DNA of 64,000 bases from Bifidobacterium aerophilum (GTDB lineage: Bacteria > Actinomycetota > Actinomycetes > Actinomycetales > Bifidobacteriaceae). The DNA is taken from assembly GCF_010667685.1 (NCBI RefSeq), contig NZ_WHZW01000003.1, positions 1-64,000 on the forward strand, written 5' to 3'. Below, one piece after another: positions 53,331-62,137 of this stretch (positions are counted from its first letter, which is position 1; each line of letters begins with the position of its first letter). The translations under genes were made by a program, and so were the position numbers. A model generated the notes under the pieces. It made no database searches. It had not been told where the DNA came from and worked only from the letters and a program-made list of their open reading frames with translations.

Positions 53331-53431
53331 GGCAGATACCTTTCATGAGGGGTCCGAGCGGCGGGAAGGAGGACAGGAGGAGCCTCGCGTCCGCCGCACG
53401 GAACGCGTGTTGCCGGAGTGGGATGGGGACG

Positions 53432-54310
53432 TCAGCCTTTGACGCTTCCGGCGACGAGGCCGGAGACGATCCACTTCTGGCAGAAGATGAAGAACACGAA
53501 CACGGGCAGCAGGGCGAGCACGGTGATGGTCATGAAGCTCGGCCAATCGGTCGAGAACTGGCCCACCGCGTTGTACACCTGCAGCACGATCGTGCGCAGT
53601 TCCGAACTGGACAGGAACACGTTCGCGTTCATGAAGTCGTTCCACGTGCCCATCGTCTGGAACACGACCACGGTCGTCAGGATCGGGCGGATCAGCGGCA
53701 TCACGATCGACCAGAAGATCCGCAGCGGGCCCGCGCCGTCGATGCGCGCCGCCTCGATCAGCTCGAACGGCAGGGAACGCATGTACCCCACGATCAGGAA
53801 GTAGCAGAACACCGCGCCGCCCAGGTAGATGATCACCAGGCCGGCCAGCGTGTTGACCAGGTGCGCGTTCGCCTCCATGCGGTACAGGGGGATCAGCGTG
53901 GTCTGCGAGGGGACCACGAACGCGACCATCAGGATCGCGCCCACCGCGGCCGTGAACGTCGACTTGCGCAGGATCATGCCGTACGCGGCCAGCGCGCCCA
54001 CGAGCACCTGGATCACGACCGCGAAGAACGTGACGATCAGCGTGTTCAACAGGGAGCGGAACACCGGCACCGTCTCGAACGCGCCGACGTAGTTCTTGAC
54101 CGTCCATTCCCTGGGCAGGCCGAGCGGGTTGGCGCTCATGTCTGGGATGGTCTTGAACGTGTTGATCAGGATGTACCACAGCGGGACCGCGCACACGAGC
54201 GCGACCAGGATCATCACCACGCTCGTGACCGCCGAACCGATCCTCTTGCGCGTCGTGAAGTTCATGCCCTTCGGCGCGGCGGCCGTGACGGAAGAAGCCT
54301 TGGTACCCAT
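53432..54310 (-). CDS. Carbohydrate ABC transporter permease, MalG type
   Basis: A 292-aa permease with six helices and the EAA loop ELIEAARIDGAGPLRIFWSI. Its start at 54310 is preceded by GAGGAGG, which lies inside the end of the malF-type gene. It pairs with the next protein to form the CUT1-type sugar channel. No ATPase gene is in the operon; as in many bifidobacterial CUT1 systems, a shared MsmK-type ATPase elsewhere is expected. Confidence 0.93.
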   Translation of the reverse strand: MGTKASSVTAAAPKGMNFTTRKRIGSAVTSVVMILVALVCAVPLWYILINTFKTIPDMSANPLGLPREWTVKNYVGAFETVPVFRSLLNTLIVTFFAVVIQVLVGALAAYGMILRKSTFTAAVGAILMVAFVVPSQTTLIPLYRMEANAHLVNTLAGLVIIYLGGAVFCYFLIVGYMRSLPFELIEAARIDGAGPLRIFWSIVMPLIRPILTTVVVFQTMGTWNDFMNANVFLSSSELRTIVLQVYNAVGQFSTDWPSFMTITVLALLPVFVFFIFCQKWIVSGLVAGSVKG

Positions 54311-54313
54311 GAT

Positions 54314-55273
54314 TTACTCGAACCTCCTCGAGATCAGGTTGGAGATGCCCATCTGAAGGAACACCACGATCCCCGTGGCGATGAAGAACAGGACCGCCAG
54401 CGCGGAGCCGATGCCGTACTGCGACTGGCCGATGCCCTGCTGGATGATCGACTGCGTGACCGTGTACGTCGAATAGCCCGGACCTCCCTTGGTCATCGTG
54501 AACGGCAGGTCGTACACCTTCAGGCCGCCCGACATGAGCAGGAACGTCGAGGTCACGATGCCCGGCATCAACTGGGGCAGGGTGATGTGCGCGAACTGCT
54601 GCCAGCGGTTCGCGCCGTCCACGGTCGCCTGCTCGTACAAGTCCGCGGGGATCGCCTGCAGGAACGCCAGGTACAGGGTCGCGTGCCAGCCGATCTGCGC
54701 CCAGATCGCGATGAAGATCACGCAGAACTTCGCCAGCGAGTTGTTCGACAGCCACGGCACCGGGCCCAGGCCGAACGCGGCGAGCACGCTGTTGACCACG
54801 CCGGTCTTCATCGGGGAGAAGATGTACTTCCACACCATGCCCATGATCGCCAGCGACGGCACCGAGAAGAAGAAGAACACCGAACGCACGAAATCACGGC
54901 CGACGAACTTGCGGTTGAGGATGACCGCGAGCGGGATCGCGAGCACGGTCACGCCGACCATCACCACGATCGCGTACAGGATCGTGAAGCCAAGCCCCTG
55001 CAGGGTGGACGGGTCCGTGAACACCTTCCTGTAGTTGTCCAGGCCGACCCAGTTCATGTCCATGCTGTAGCCGTTGAAGTCCGTGAACGAGAAGTACGCC
55101 GTCTGGACCAGGGGCACCAGGAACAGGACCACGAACACCGCCAGGATCGGCAGCAGGAACCAGAACGACGTCACGTCCTCACGCAGGCCACGCGCACGAC
55201 GACGCCGACGATACAGGCTTTCGTCCAACGGCGGCAGGTCGCCGACCGCCGAGCCTTGCATTGTTGCGCTCAT
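54314..55273 (-). CDS. Carbohydrate ABC transporter permease, MalF type
   Basis: A 319-aa permease from ATG 55271-55273 (AGGAGGATGGCAT upstream). A basic N-terminus (YRRRRRARGLREDV) leads to six helices; the EAA loop is ADLYEQATVDGANRWQQFAH. It couples with the MalG-type protein and the binding lipoprotein. Its stop lies 4 bp before the next start, so the genes are tightly linked. Confidence 0.93.
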   Translation of the reverse strand: MSATMQGSAVGDLPPLDESLYRRRRRARGLREDVTSFWFLLPILAVFVVLFLVPLVQTAYFSFTDFNGYSMDMNWVGLDNYRKVFTDPSTLQGLGFTILYAIVVMVGVTVLAIPLAVILNRKFVGRDFVRSVFFFFSVPSLAIMGMVWKYIFSPMKTGVVNSVLAAFGLGPVPWLSNNSLAKFCVIFIAIWAQIGWHATLYLAFLQAIPADLYEQATVDGANRWQQFAHITLPQLMPGIVTSTFLLMSGGLKVYDLPFTMTKGGPGYSTYTVTQSIIQQGIGQSQYGIGSALAVLFFIATGIVVFLQMGISNLISRRFE

Positions 55274-55435
55274 ATGCCATCCTCCTTTGACATTGGCTTA
55301 TGACCGAAAATCGATATGCGGGCATGCGAAAGGCGGCCAGCCGCAGCCGACAGGCCGCCCTCCCATGCGCACGGCTCATACGAGCCGGAGATTGTTGGTT
55401 ATCTATGTGCGATTAATGTGCGATCCGCTGCCAGG

Positions 55436-56683
55436 TCACTGCGCGGAGGCCATCTTCTCGTCGATGTTCTTCGCCCACTGCTCCGGGGTGATCGCGCCCT
55501 GCACCAGCTGCTGGATCTCGGAGGTGTTGGTGGAGCCCAGCACGTCCGGGTTGTTGTAGAAGTTGGTGATCAGGAAGTACTTGCCGGTCTTGACGTTGTT
55601 CTCGTAGACGTCCTTGTAGTGCTCGTCCACATCGGAGCTGAAGCCCTCGACGGTGATCGCGTCGCCGGACTCGCTGTGCTTCTTGAGCGACCATTCGGAG
55701 ACCTGGAACTCGAGGAACTTCTCGGCGGCCTTGAGCTTGTCGCCGGTCAGCTTGGAGTAGATCGCCAGGCCCGGGGACGGGGAGCCCTGCGCGTACGCCT
55801 CATGCTCGGAGTCGATCGCCGGGATCGGAGCGAAGCCCCAGTCGAAGCCGGCCTGCTTGAAGGTGTCGAAGTCCCACGCGCCGGTGGTGTACATGGCGAC
55901 CTGGCCGTTGACGAACTGGGTCTTGGCGTCGTCGCCGCTCACGCCGACCGCGTTGCGGTCCGCATAGCCCTCGTCATAGACCTTCATCCACGCCTTGATG
56001 CCTTCCAGTTCGTTGGCGCCCGGGGTGTTGCCGTCGGCCAGCGTGGTCAGATCGGTGCCCTTCTTGGCGAGGATCGAACCGGTGAAGGAATCCGGGATGC
56101 GGTCGTTGCCGTCGGCGATGGATTCGATGTACGGCGAGATGCCGGCGTCCTTGAGCTTCTTGCACAGCTTGAGGAACTCGTCCCACGTCTTCGGGAACTC
56201 GGTGTAGCCGACCTGCTTGAGCATGTCCTTGTTGTAGGCGATGCCGGCCGCCCACGAGGAGATCGACTGGCCGTAGAGCTTGCCGTCCTTGGTCAGGAAC
56301 TCCTTGTTCGCGTCGGAGAGCTTTTCGGTGTAGGACTTGCCGGTCAGATCCATGACGTAGCCGTTCTTGATGAGGTCGGCCTTGTTCTCGGAAGTGATGA
56401 CGAACACGTCCGGGGCCTGGTTGCCGACGAGGCGGGTCTGCAGGGTCTGGATGTATTCGGCGGTCGGCGGGGCGTAGCTGAAGTCGATCTTGATGTCCGG
56501 GTTCTCCTTCTCGAACTCTTCGATGTACGGCTTCGCGTCGTTCTCGTTCGACCAGCTCAGGTAGCTCAGCGTGATCTTGCCGGAATCGGCGCCGTTGCTC
56601 GATCCGCAGGCGGCCAGCGGGACCAGCATCGCGGCGGCGGCCGCGGCCGCGATCGCGACCTTGACGCTCTTGTTGAACTTCAT
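55436..56683 (-). CDS. Sugar-binding lipoprotein of CUT1 ABC transporter
   Basis: A 415-aa lipoprotein from ATG 56681-56683 (AAGGAGGAGAC upstream). The signal ends in the lipobox LAACGSS. The mature part has the extracellular solute-binding family 1 fold, with ITLSYLSWSNENDAKPYIEE, IQTLQTRLVGNQAPDVFVI, TTGAWDFDTFKQAGFDWGFA and QGSPSPGLAIYSKLTGDKLK. It binds an oligosaccharide outside the cell, most likely an arabinose- or xylose-containing one judged by GH43 and GH51 nearby. It is first in the operon, with two LacI-type operators in front. Confidence 0.94.
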   Translation of the reverse strand: MKFNKSVKVAIAAAAAAAMLVPLAACGSSNGADSGKITLSYLSWSNENDAKPYIEEFEKENPDIKIDFSYAPPTAEYIQTLQTRLVGNQAPDVFVITSENKADLIKNGYVMDLTGKSYTEKLSDANKEFLTKDGKLYGQSISSWAAGIAYNKDMLKQVGYTEFPKTWDEFLKLCKKLKDAGISPYIESIADGNDRIPDSFTGSILAKKGTDLTTLADGNTPGANELEGIKAWMKVYDEGYADRNAVGVSGDDAKTQFVNGQVAMYTTGAWDFDTFKQAGFDWGFAPIPAIDSEHEAYAQGSPSPGLAIYSKLTGDKLKAAEKFLEFQVSEWSLKKHSESGDAITVEGFSSDVDEHYKDVYENNVKTGKYFLITNFYNNPDVLGSTNTSEIQQLVQGAITPEQWAKNIDEKMASAQ

Positions 56684-56788
56684 GTCTCCTCCTTGCACCG
56701 GGCCGCTGCGCCCGGAACTCAGTTATGGCTACTTCACCACTGTTGACCGGATCTCATCGTGTCTGCCATCATCGTTGAATCGATTACT

Positions 56789-56845
56789 TGACACGATTCA
56801 AATCGGATGCTTCAGTTATACACCCACAATTTGAATCGTGTCAAA
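56789..56845. promoter_or_regulatory. Pair of LacI-family operators in the divergent promoter
   Basis: TTGACACGATTCAAAT (56789-56804) and ATTTGAATCGTGTCAA (56830-56845) are exact complements. Each core, TTGAMWCGWKTCAA-like, is itself palindromic about a central CG, the LacI pattern. Centre-to-centre distance is about 41 bp (four helical turns). A third partial site, TTGAATCGATTAC, lies at 56776-56788. They sit between the binding-protein and lacI genes. Confidence 0.85.
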
Positions 56846-56939
56846 TCGTGCGTTACACTGAACTCGTCAAGGGATCAGCGATGACTCACCAACCCATGGA
56901 AACCGTTGATTTCCTACCGATCATCAAGGAGCGAGCAGT

Positions 56940-57980
56940 ATGGCTACGATGACTGACGTCGCGAAGGCAGCCGGCGTGTCGCGCGCGACGGCGTCCTACG
57001 CGCTGCGCGGCGATCCGCGCATCTCCCCCGCCACGGCCAACAAGGTACGCAGGGCGGCCGCCAGCCTCAACTACACCACCAACCTGTCCGCCCGTTCGCT
57101 ACGCTCCGGACGTTCCGGCGTGATCGGCGTGGCGATCTTCGAACTCGACAAGCCATACCCGTCCGAGATGAGCGCCGCGATCTCGCGCGAGGCCGCCAGG
57201 CACGGGCTCGAGACCATCGTCCAGCAGACCTCGAACTCCAAGGAGCGCGAGATCTCGATCCTGCGCAAGGTCACCAGCCAGCTGTGCGACGGCACGATCT
57301 TCTCCCCCGGCAACGTTTCGCCCGAGGAGATCACCGCACTGTACGGCGGCAAGCCGATGATCCTGCTTGACGACATCTCCGACGATCCGCTCTTCGATTG
57401 TGTGTTCACGCCATGTGAGGCGGGCGCCGAGGCCGCGATCCGACATCTGTACGAGGTCGGCTGCCGCAACATCGGCGTACTCGGCGTCGACTACCGGATC
57501 CTGCTCGACGACTCGCAGGCCACTTCGGTGTCCGGCAGACGTCTCGCCGGCGCGCTCAAGGCGTTCGACGATCTGAACATCAACGTGGATGAACGCAACT
57601 TCGTGCACACCCTGTGGGACATGGAGCATGCGCGTGCCACCATGCACCGGCTGGTCGACTCCGGCCGCATGTTCGACGGCCTGTTCTGCCTGACCGATAC
57701 CGTGGCGCTCGGCGCGCTGCGCGGCCTGGCCGATCGCGGGGTCCGCGTGCCGGACGACATGGCGGTGATCGGTTTCGACGGGATTAACGAGGGCGAATAC
57801 TCCATACCGTCGCTGACGACGATCGAGACCGATCTCGACGATCTGGCGAAGAAGGCGATCGAACTGCTCTCCTTCCGGCTCGACGTGGCCAACGGCGACG
57901 TGCCGGAGGGAACCGACCTGTCGACACGCCGGCTGACCGCGGACTTCCGCCTCATCGAACGGGAGTCCACCCGCCGCTAG
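56940..57980 (+). CDS. LacI-family transcriptional regulator
   Basis: A 346-aa repressor. The HTH is MTDVAKAAGVSRATASYALR, with the hinge helix NLSARSLRSGRSGVIGVA. The periplasmic-binding-like ligand domain spans about residues 62-340, with IGFDGINEGEYSIPSLTTIE near its end. The start follows AAGGAGCGAGCAGT. Divergence from the transporter operon and the paired operators between them argue that it represses that operon, and probably itself, until the cognate sugar binds. Confidence 0.94.
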   Translation: MATMTDVAKAAGVSRATASYALRGDPRISPATANKVRRAAASLNYTTNLSARSLRSGRSGVIGVAIFELDKPYPSEMSAAISREAARHGLETIVQQTSNSKEREISILRKVTSQLCDGTIFSPGNVSPEEITALYGGKPMILLDDISDDPLFDCVFTPCEAGAEAAIRHLYEVGCRNIGVLGVDYRILLDDSQATSVSGRRLAGALKAFDDLNINVDERNFVHTLWDMEHARATMHRLVDSGRMFDGLFCLTDTVALGALRGLADRGVRVPDDMAVIGFDGINEGEYSIPSLTTIETDLDDLAKKAIELLSFRLDVANGDVPEGTDLSTRRLTADFRLIERESTRR

Positions 57981-57990
57981 ACGCCGGCCG

Positions 57991-59556
57991 TCACCGCTCT
58001 CCCCAGCAGCGCTCGTACGGCAGTCCGGTGAGGGATTCGGCGACGCGACGGACGGCGGGATCGATGTCCGCCTTGCTGCCGCCGTTGCGCAACCGGTCGA
58101 TTTCGTGCAGCACGATGCCGTCGGTGCGTTTGTCGATGATCAGATGCGCGGAGACGATCCAGCAGACGATCATTGCCAGCGTGAATCCGCCGAGCAACAC
58201 CGCACCGAGGCCGATGCGCGCGGCCGGCGACTGCGACGACCGGGTCGCGTCGAATCCGACCGCGGACAGGATCACGCCGACGCCGATCGTGCCGATGCCG
58301 GAGCACACCTGCCGCAAAGACGCCTGCAATCCGGCGAACGTGGCCGAACGGTAGCGGCGCGTGACCAGCTGGTCGATGTCGGCAATGTACGGGAACACGG
58401 CCCATGGCAGGTAGCCGCACAATGCTTTGAACGCGAAGAACCACAATGATCCGGCCACGGCGAACGCCGTCCATGCGGGACCGGGCAGCGCGCCGCTTTC
58501 GGCCGTCATCCACGCGGCGAACAGCCAGATCACGCCGATCGCGCATCCGGTGTAGTTGATCGCGTACATGCGCCGCGGCCCGAGCTTGGCCATGCCGAGG
58601 CCGAACAACGGCATGAGCGGCAGGGAGATGGCCGTGCAGCCGAGCAATAGCGACGCGAACGCGGCGGTGCGGTTCCAGTCGTAGACGACGAAGAACACGA
58701 AGGTCTGCCCGAACACGTCCATCGACATCTGCACGAGCAGGTAGATCGTCAGGTGCTTGCGGAACTCGGCCACGCGCAGGGTGCTCGCATATTCGCGCAG
58801 CACCTTGCCGGCGCGTCTGAGCCAGCCGCGCGCCCCGATGCGGCCGTCGCGGATCTCGCCGCGAGCGTACGCGCCGAATCCGGCCTGTTCGGGGGTCATT
58901 TCCCATGTGCGGCGCCAGCTGGCGAACACGGCGAGCGCGAACAGGACGGTCATGGCGATGGTGAACGCCATGTATCCGGCCGGATTGGACTCGCCCGCGA
59001 GCGCGATGGCCGCGCTGCCGACGAGCGGGATGACGGTGGCCGATCCGGTGGAGATGAACAGGCGGACGGTGGACAGCGTGGTGCGGCCATTGAAGTCGGG
59101 GGTCATTTCGCCGGGCAGCGGATTGTATGCGGTCTGGAACAGTTGCGCGAGCACGACCCACAGCACGTAGACGGCAACGTAGACGGCGATCGGCTGGCCG
59201 GGGATCCACAGGAAGACGCCGAACAGGAGCAGCGGGGCGGTGACGAGTAGGAGCAGCCGGCGGCGGCCAAAGCGACGGCCGATCGGGTACCGGTAGAGGT
59301 TGTCGTCGGCGACGCCGAAGCAGAGTGCGGCGAGCGCGCTGACGAACGCGCTCAGGCCGATGATGGTCTGTGATTGCGCGATGGTCATGCCGCAGAAGCG
59401 CGTCCAGAACAGGGACAGGTACGTGGCGATGATGACGAGCTGGCCGCCGCCGTAGAAGTCGCCGATGCCGAAGCCGACGGCATCGCGCAGGGTGATCTTG
59501 CGCGGCCCCGGGGTCGCTACGGCCGCGCGCAGGGCGGGACTGGATGAGGTGGACAT
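57991..59556 (-). CDS. GPH-family sugar symporter (MFS superfamily)
   Basis: A 521-aa transporter with 12 helices, related to MelB/XynP: DAVGFGIGDFYGGGQLVIIA at the start, YLPWAVFPYIADIDQL in the second half (typical of the GPH family), and a hydrophilic C-terminal tail of about 55 residues (HEIDRLRNGGSKADIDPAVR). It brings in a sugar or glycoside with a cation. It provides a second uptake route next to the ABC system. It converges on lacI; its own promoter lies at about 59560-59640. Confidence 0.9.
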   Translation of the reverse strand: MSTSSSPALRAAVATPGPRKITLRDAVGFGIGDFYGGGQLVIIATYLSLFWTRFCGMTIAQSQTIIGLSAFVSALAALCFGVADDNLYRYPIGRRFGRRRLLLLVTAPLLLFGVFLWIPGQPIAVYVAVYVLWVVLAQLFQTAYNPLPGEMTPDFNGRTTLSTVRLFISTGSATVIPLVGSAAIALAGESNPAGYMAFTIAMTVLFALAVFASWRRTWEMTPEQAGFGAYARGEIRDGRIGARGWLRRAGKVLREYASTLRVAEFRKHLTIYLLVQMSMDVFGQTFVFFVVYDWNRTAAFASLLLGCTAISLPLMPLFGLGMAKLGPRRMYAINYTGCAIGVIWLFAAWMTAESGALPGPAWTAFAVAGSLWFFAFKALCGYLPWAVFPYIADIDQLVTRRYRSATFAGLQASLRQVCSGIGTIGVGVILSAVGFDATRSSQSPAARIGLGAVLLGGFTLAMIVCWIVSAHLIIDKRTDGIVLHEIDRLRNGGSKADIDPAVRRVAESLTGLPYERCWGER

Positions 59557-59674
59557 GATCCGCAGCTCCTTGGCCGTCGATGCGCGATGCGCGTGACGGC
59601 TAGAGACATATCACTATCTGATCACAGCGTAATGCAAGGCCCGACCGTGGCGGCGTATCTGATATCGGCAAGGT

Positions 59675-61171
59675 TCACTTCGTGAGAGGTGAACGTTTAC
59701 TGTCCGAACGATGGCGTGGAACCGCATCCGAGTGAGCGTTCTCGTGTCTTCTCTGGCGTCCCCGCCAAATGATCAGGATCAGTATCAGTATCCCCGCGAT
59801 GGCCACTGCAATGAGCACGTATACCCATTGCAAATGGCCGGCTGCCGGTCGCACCTGTTCATCGCCGTCCGGAGCCGCTGTCGTATTCGTCTTATCTTGC
59901 GACTCGGCACCGATGACTTGGGAAAGATCGACTACTTGTATGCTGACACCTTTGGCCCCTTGCGTCAGCGCGCAGAAGATATTGTGATTCCCGTAATCGG
60001 ACAGTGCGCGATATCCGTCGTCCGATATTCGCGCGAGCGCATTGCCCGTTGACGAATCGATCACATAGAGCGTAAATTCCTGCTTCCCCTTCGCTATCGC
60101 GATTTTCCCGTCTTTCGACAGCAAGCGCACCGTCGTGTCAGGGACGGTACCGATCGGATCGCCGCTATCCGTATCGTAGATTCGCGTGCCCTGCTCGTTG
60201 CTGACGCCTACGGAGCCGCCGCCGTCCGCGACTACGAAAGCGGACGGGTCTCCGGAGTCATCCATGTGCAGGATGTGCGATTCCCGGGATTCCATGTCCA
60301 GGACCGTCAGATCGCCGTCCAGTCTGCGGAGGATCAAGAAATCCCCCGATCGTGCCGCATACCCCGAGCCGATGGTATACAGGTCATCGATTACTGAAGT
60401 CGTACCGTTATCGATACGCAATGACTGCGCGCTGCATATCGTTTCGCTTTGGCATGCGGATACATACGCCGTCTTTCCGTCGTTTGTTCCGCCGAGGAGA
60501 AACACGCGTCTTTGCGGCGACGAGAGATCGGCTTGTCCGATCAAGTTTCCGCTGACGGCGTCATATACGTTCACGCCCCACGGGATGGGATCGTTCCATG
60601 TGGCCGCCCGGCCGCGATCCTTTCCCGCATACAGGAATCTGCCATCTTTGCTCAGCACGCAACCCGCAGTGATGAATCCGTCATCGTCCAGAACACGTAC
60701 ATGCGAGTCCGCATCAATCCGGTATACCGAATCGGCGCACACGTATATGACATCACTGTTCGGAACTTCAGCGATCGGCCCTTGATTGAAGGTTTCCGCA
60801 TTTTCCCCTAGATTCACCGATCGTGATATCTCTTGTTTGGCGATATCGACATCCATAAACCACAAAGACGAGGATGTCTCACCCGACCCCTTCGCGATCA
60901 TGGTGACGAAGACCCGTTTCCCATCCCGGGACATCCGCAGATTCGACAAATCCATTTGGCCATCATCAACCTGCATATCGGAAGGCATCGGAATCGTCAC
61001 CGGAGCAAGCATCCCGTCGGTCTGCCCAGCATTCGTACCGTTTTCAGCCCATGCGTTGGCAGTGCCGAGGACCAAGGTCACCAGCACTGCCGCACAGACT
61101 ACGACCAAAGCCATCATCATTCTTAGCCGACGAGCAACGGTCCATTCTCGAGTCTGAAATCCTATACCCAT
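59675..61171 (-). CDS. Membrane-anchored beta-propeller protein
   Basis: A 498-aa protein from ATG 61169-61171 (CGAGGG upstream). The signal/anchor is MMALVVVCAAVLVTLVLGTA plus NAWA. About 380 extracellular residues form a probable seven-bladed propeller with recurring SxDGKxxxV turns (MSRDGKRVFVTMI, LSKDGRFLYAG, TNDGKTAYVSAC, LSKDGKIAIAKG). The C-terminal helix WVYVLIAVAIAGILILILII is followed by a basic tail. No enzyme motif was seen. It is divergent from a NarL-type two-component system and less GC-rich than its neighbours, so it probably arrived with it; it may be its target or its sensor partner. Confidence 0.75.
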   Translation of the reverse strand: MGIGFQTREWTVARRLRMMMALVVVCAAVLVTLVLGTANAWAENGTNAGQTDGMLAPVTIPMPSDMQVDDGQMDLSNLRMSRDGKRVFVTMIAKGSGETSSSLWFMDVDIAKQEISRSVNLGENAETFNQGPIAEVPNSDVIYVCADSVYRIDADSHVRVLDDDGFITAGCVLSKDGRFLYAGKDRGRAATWNDPIPWGVNVYDAVSGNLIGQADLSSPQRRVFLLGGTNDGKTAYVSACQSETICSAQSLRIDNGTTSVIDDLYTIGSGYAARSGDFLILRRLDGDLTVLDMESRESHILHMDDSGDPSAFVVADGGGSVGVSNEQGTRIYDTDSGDPIGTVPDTTVRLLSKDGKIAIAKGKQEFTLYVIDSSTGNALARISDDGYRALSDYGNHNIFCALTQGAKGVSIQVVDLSQVIGAESQDKTNTTAAPDGDEQVRPAAGHLQWVYVLIAVAIAGILILILIIWRGRQRRHENAHSDAVPRHRSDSKRSPLTK

Positions 61172-61435
61172 AAACACCCTCGTTTATCTCAGTGCGGCAC
61201 ATGCTCGGCTAACCGCCCATAATCGATGGTTTCACGCAGAATGGTAAATCACCATCGTCCGGACGACATTCTCACGCAACATCTACCTTACGCCATATGT
61301 CCATAAACAATTATTTCGTTTATGAATAACAAGAGCAACTACCATCAACAAATATTTTCAAAAAGACCGACCATCAACATTTGTTGATAAAAAGAAACCT
61401 AATCGATTGTTTCCCAGTCAACGATCGATAGGATA
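61172..61435. promoter_or_regulatory. AT-rich divergent promoter region with several inverted repeats
   Basis: CATAAAC-N9-GTTTATG (61302-61324), ATCAACA-TT-TGTTGAT (61373-61388), a direct repeat ACCATCAACA (61341-61350 and 61370-61379), and CGATGGT/ACCATCG near 61222-61255. These are natural candidate sites for the response regulator encoded next door. Confidence 0.55.
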
Positions 61436-62137
61436 ATGTTCTCTATGGCGGAATCTACAACAAACAAAAGCCCTATAACCATTGCCATCGTTGACAATGA
61501 TCTAATAACTTTAAAGACACTTCAATCCTTAATCAACCAAACCACGAATATTCATGTAACTTGGATATCACAATCCGGCCGTTCTGCATTAACGCAATGC
61601 TTAGAAGATGACAACTCACCCGATGTATTGCTGCTTGATATGGGCCTGTCGGATATACCGGGCACGCAAGTATGCCGAAGGATTCGACGAAATTCATCGG
61701 AGCCAAAGATTCTGGCCATAACATCATATCCAATAGAATTGTACGCGGCAGATATAGCCGATTCAGGCGCACAAGGCATAATCGAAAAGAACGATTATCT
61801 AAATCTTTACTACGCCATTAGACAAATAAAAGAAAACAATATCATCTCGCCCGTTTCATTTAGAAATTACTTCGAAACATCGAAAACCGCACATCAGCGT
61901 CTCGAGATGACCCCAAAAGACGGATTCGAGTCCTTAACGTATACGGAAATACAAGTACTGAATATGCTATCAGGTGGAATTGATCCAAAGAATATCGCAA
62001 AACAGCTATCCATTACCCCAACTACGGTCAGAACCCATATGATGCATATCAGATTTAAACTGAAATCCTTCACCACCGCACAAGCACTTGTAAAATGGAC
62101 CCGAGAATATAATGGTGGATTAGTATGCATGAAATAA
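61436..62137 (+). CDS. NarL/LuxR-family response regulator
   Basis: A 233-aa regulator (start ATG 61436, or 61445). Receiver domain: acidic pair IVDNDLITLK, phosphoacceptor Asp in VLLLDMGL, conserved Thr/Ser in LAITSYP and Lys in IIEKNDYL. The C-terminal LuxR HTH (about residues 165-225) is LTYTEIQVLNMLSGGIDPKN, then IAKQLSITPTTVRTHMMHIR. Its codon use is AT-rich (ATA, AGA, TTA common), unlike the high-GC neighbours, a sign of recent transfer. It overlaps the histidine kinase gene by 13 bp. Confidence 0.93.
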   Translation: MFSMAESTTNKSPITIAIVDNDLITLKTLQSLINQTTNIHVTWISQSGRSALTQCLEDDNSPDVLLLDMGLSDIPGTQVCRRIRRNSSEPKILAITSYPIELYAADIADSGAQGIIEKNDYLNLYYAIRQIKENNIISPVSFRNYFETSKTAHQRLEMTPKDGFESLTYTEIQVLNMLSGGIDPKNIAKQLSITPTTVRTHMMHIRFKLKSFTTAQALVKWTREYNGGLVCMK

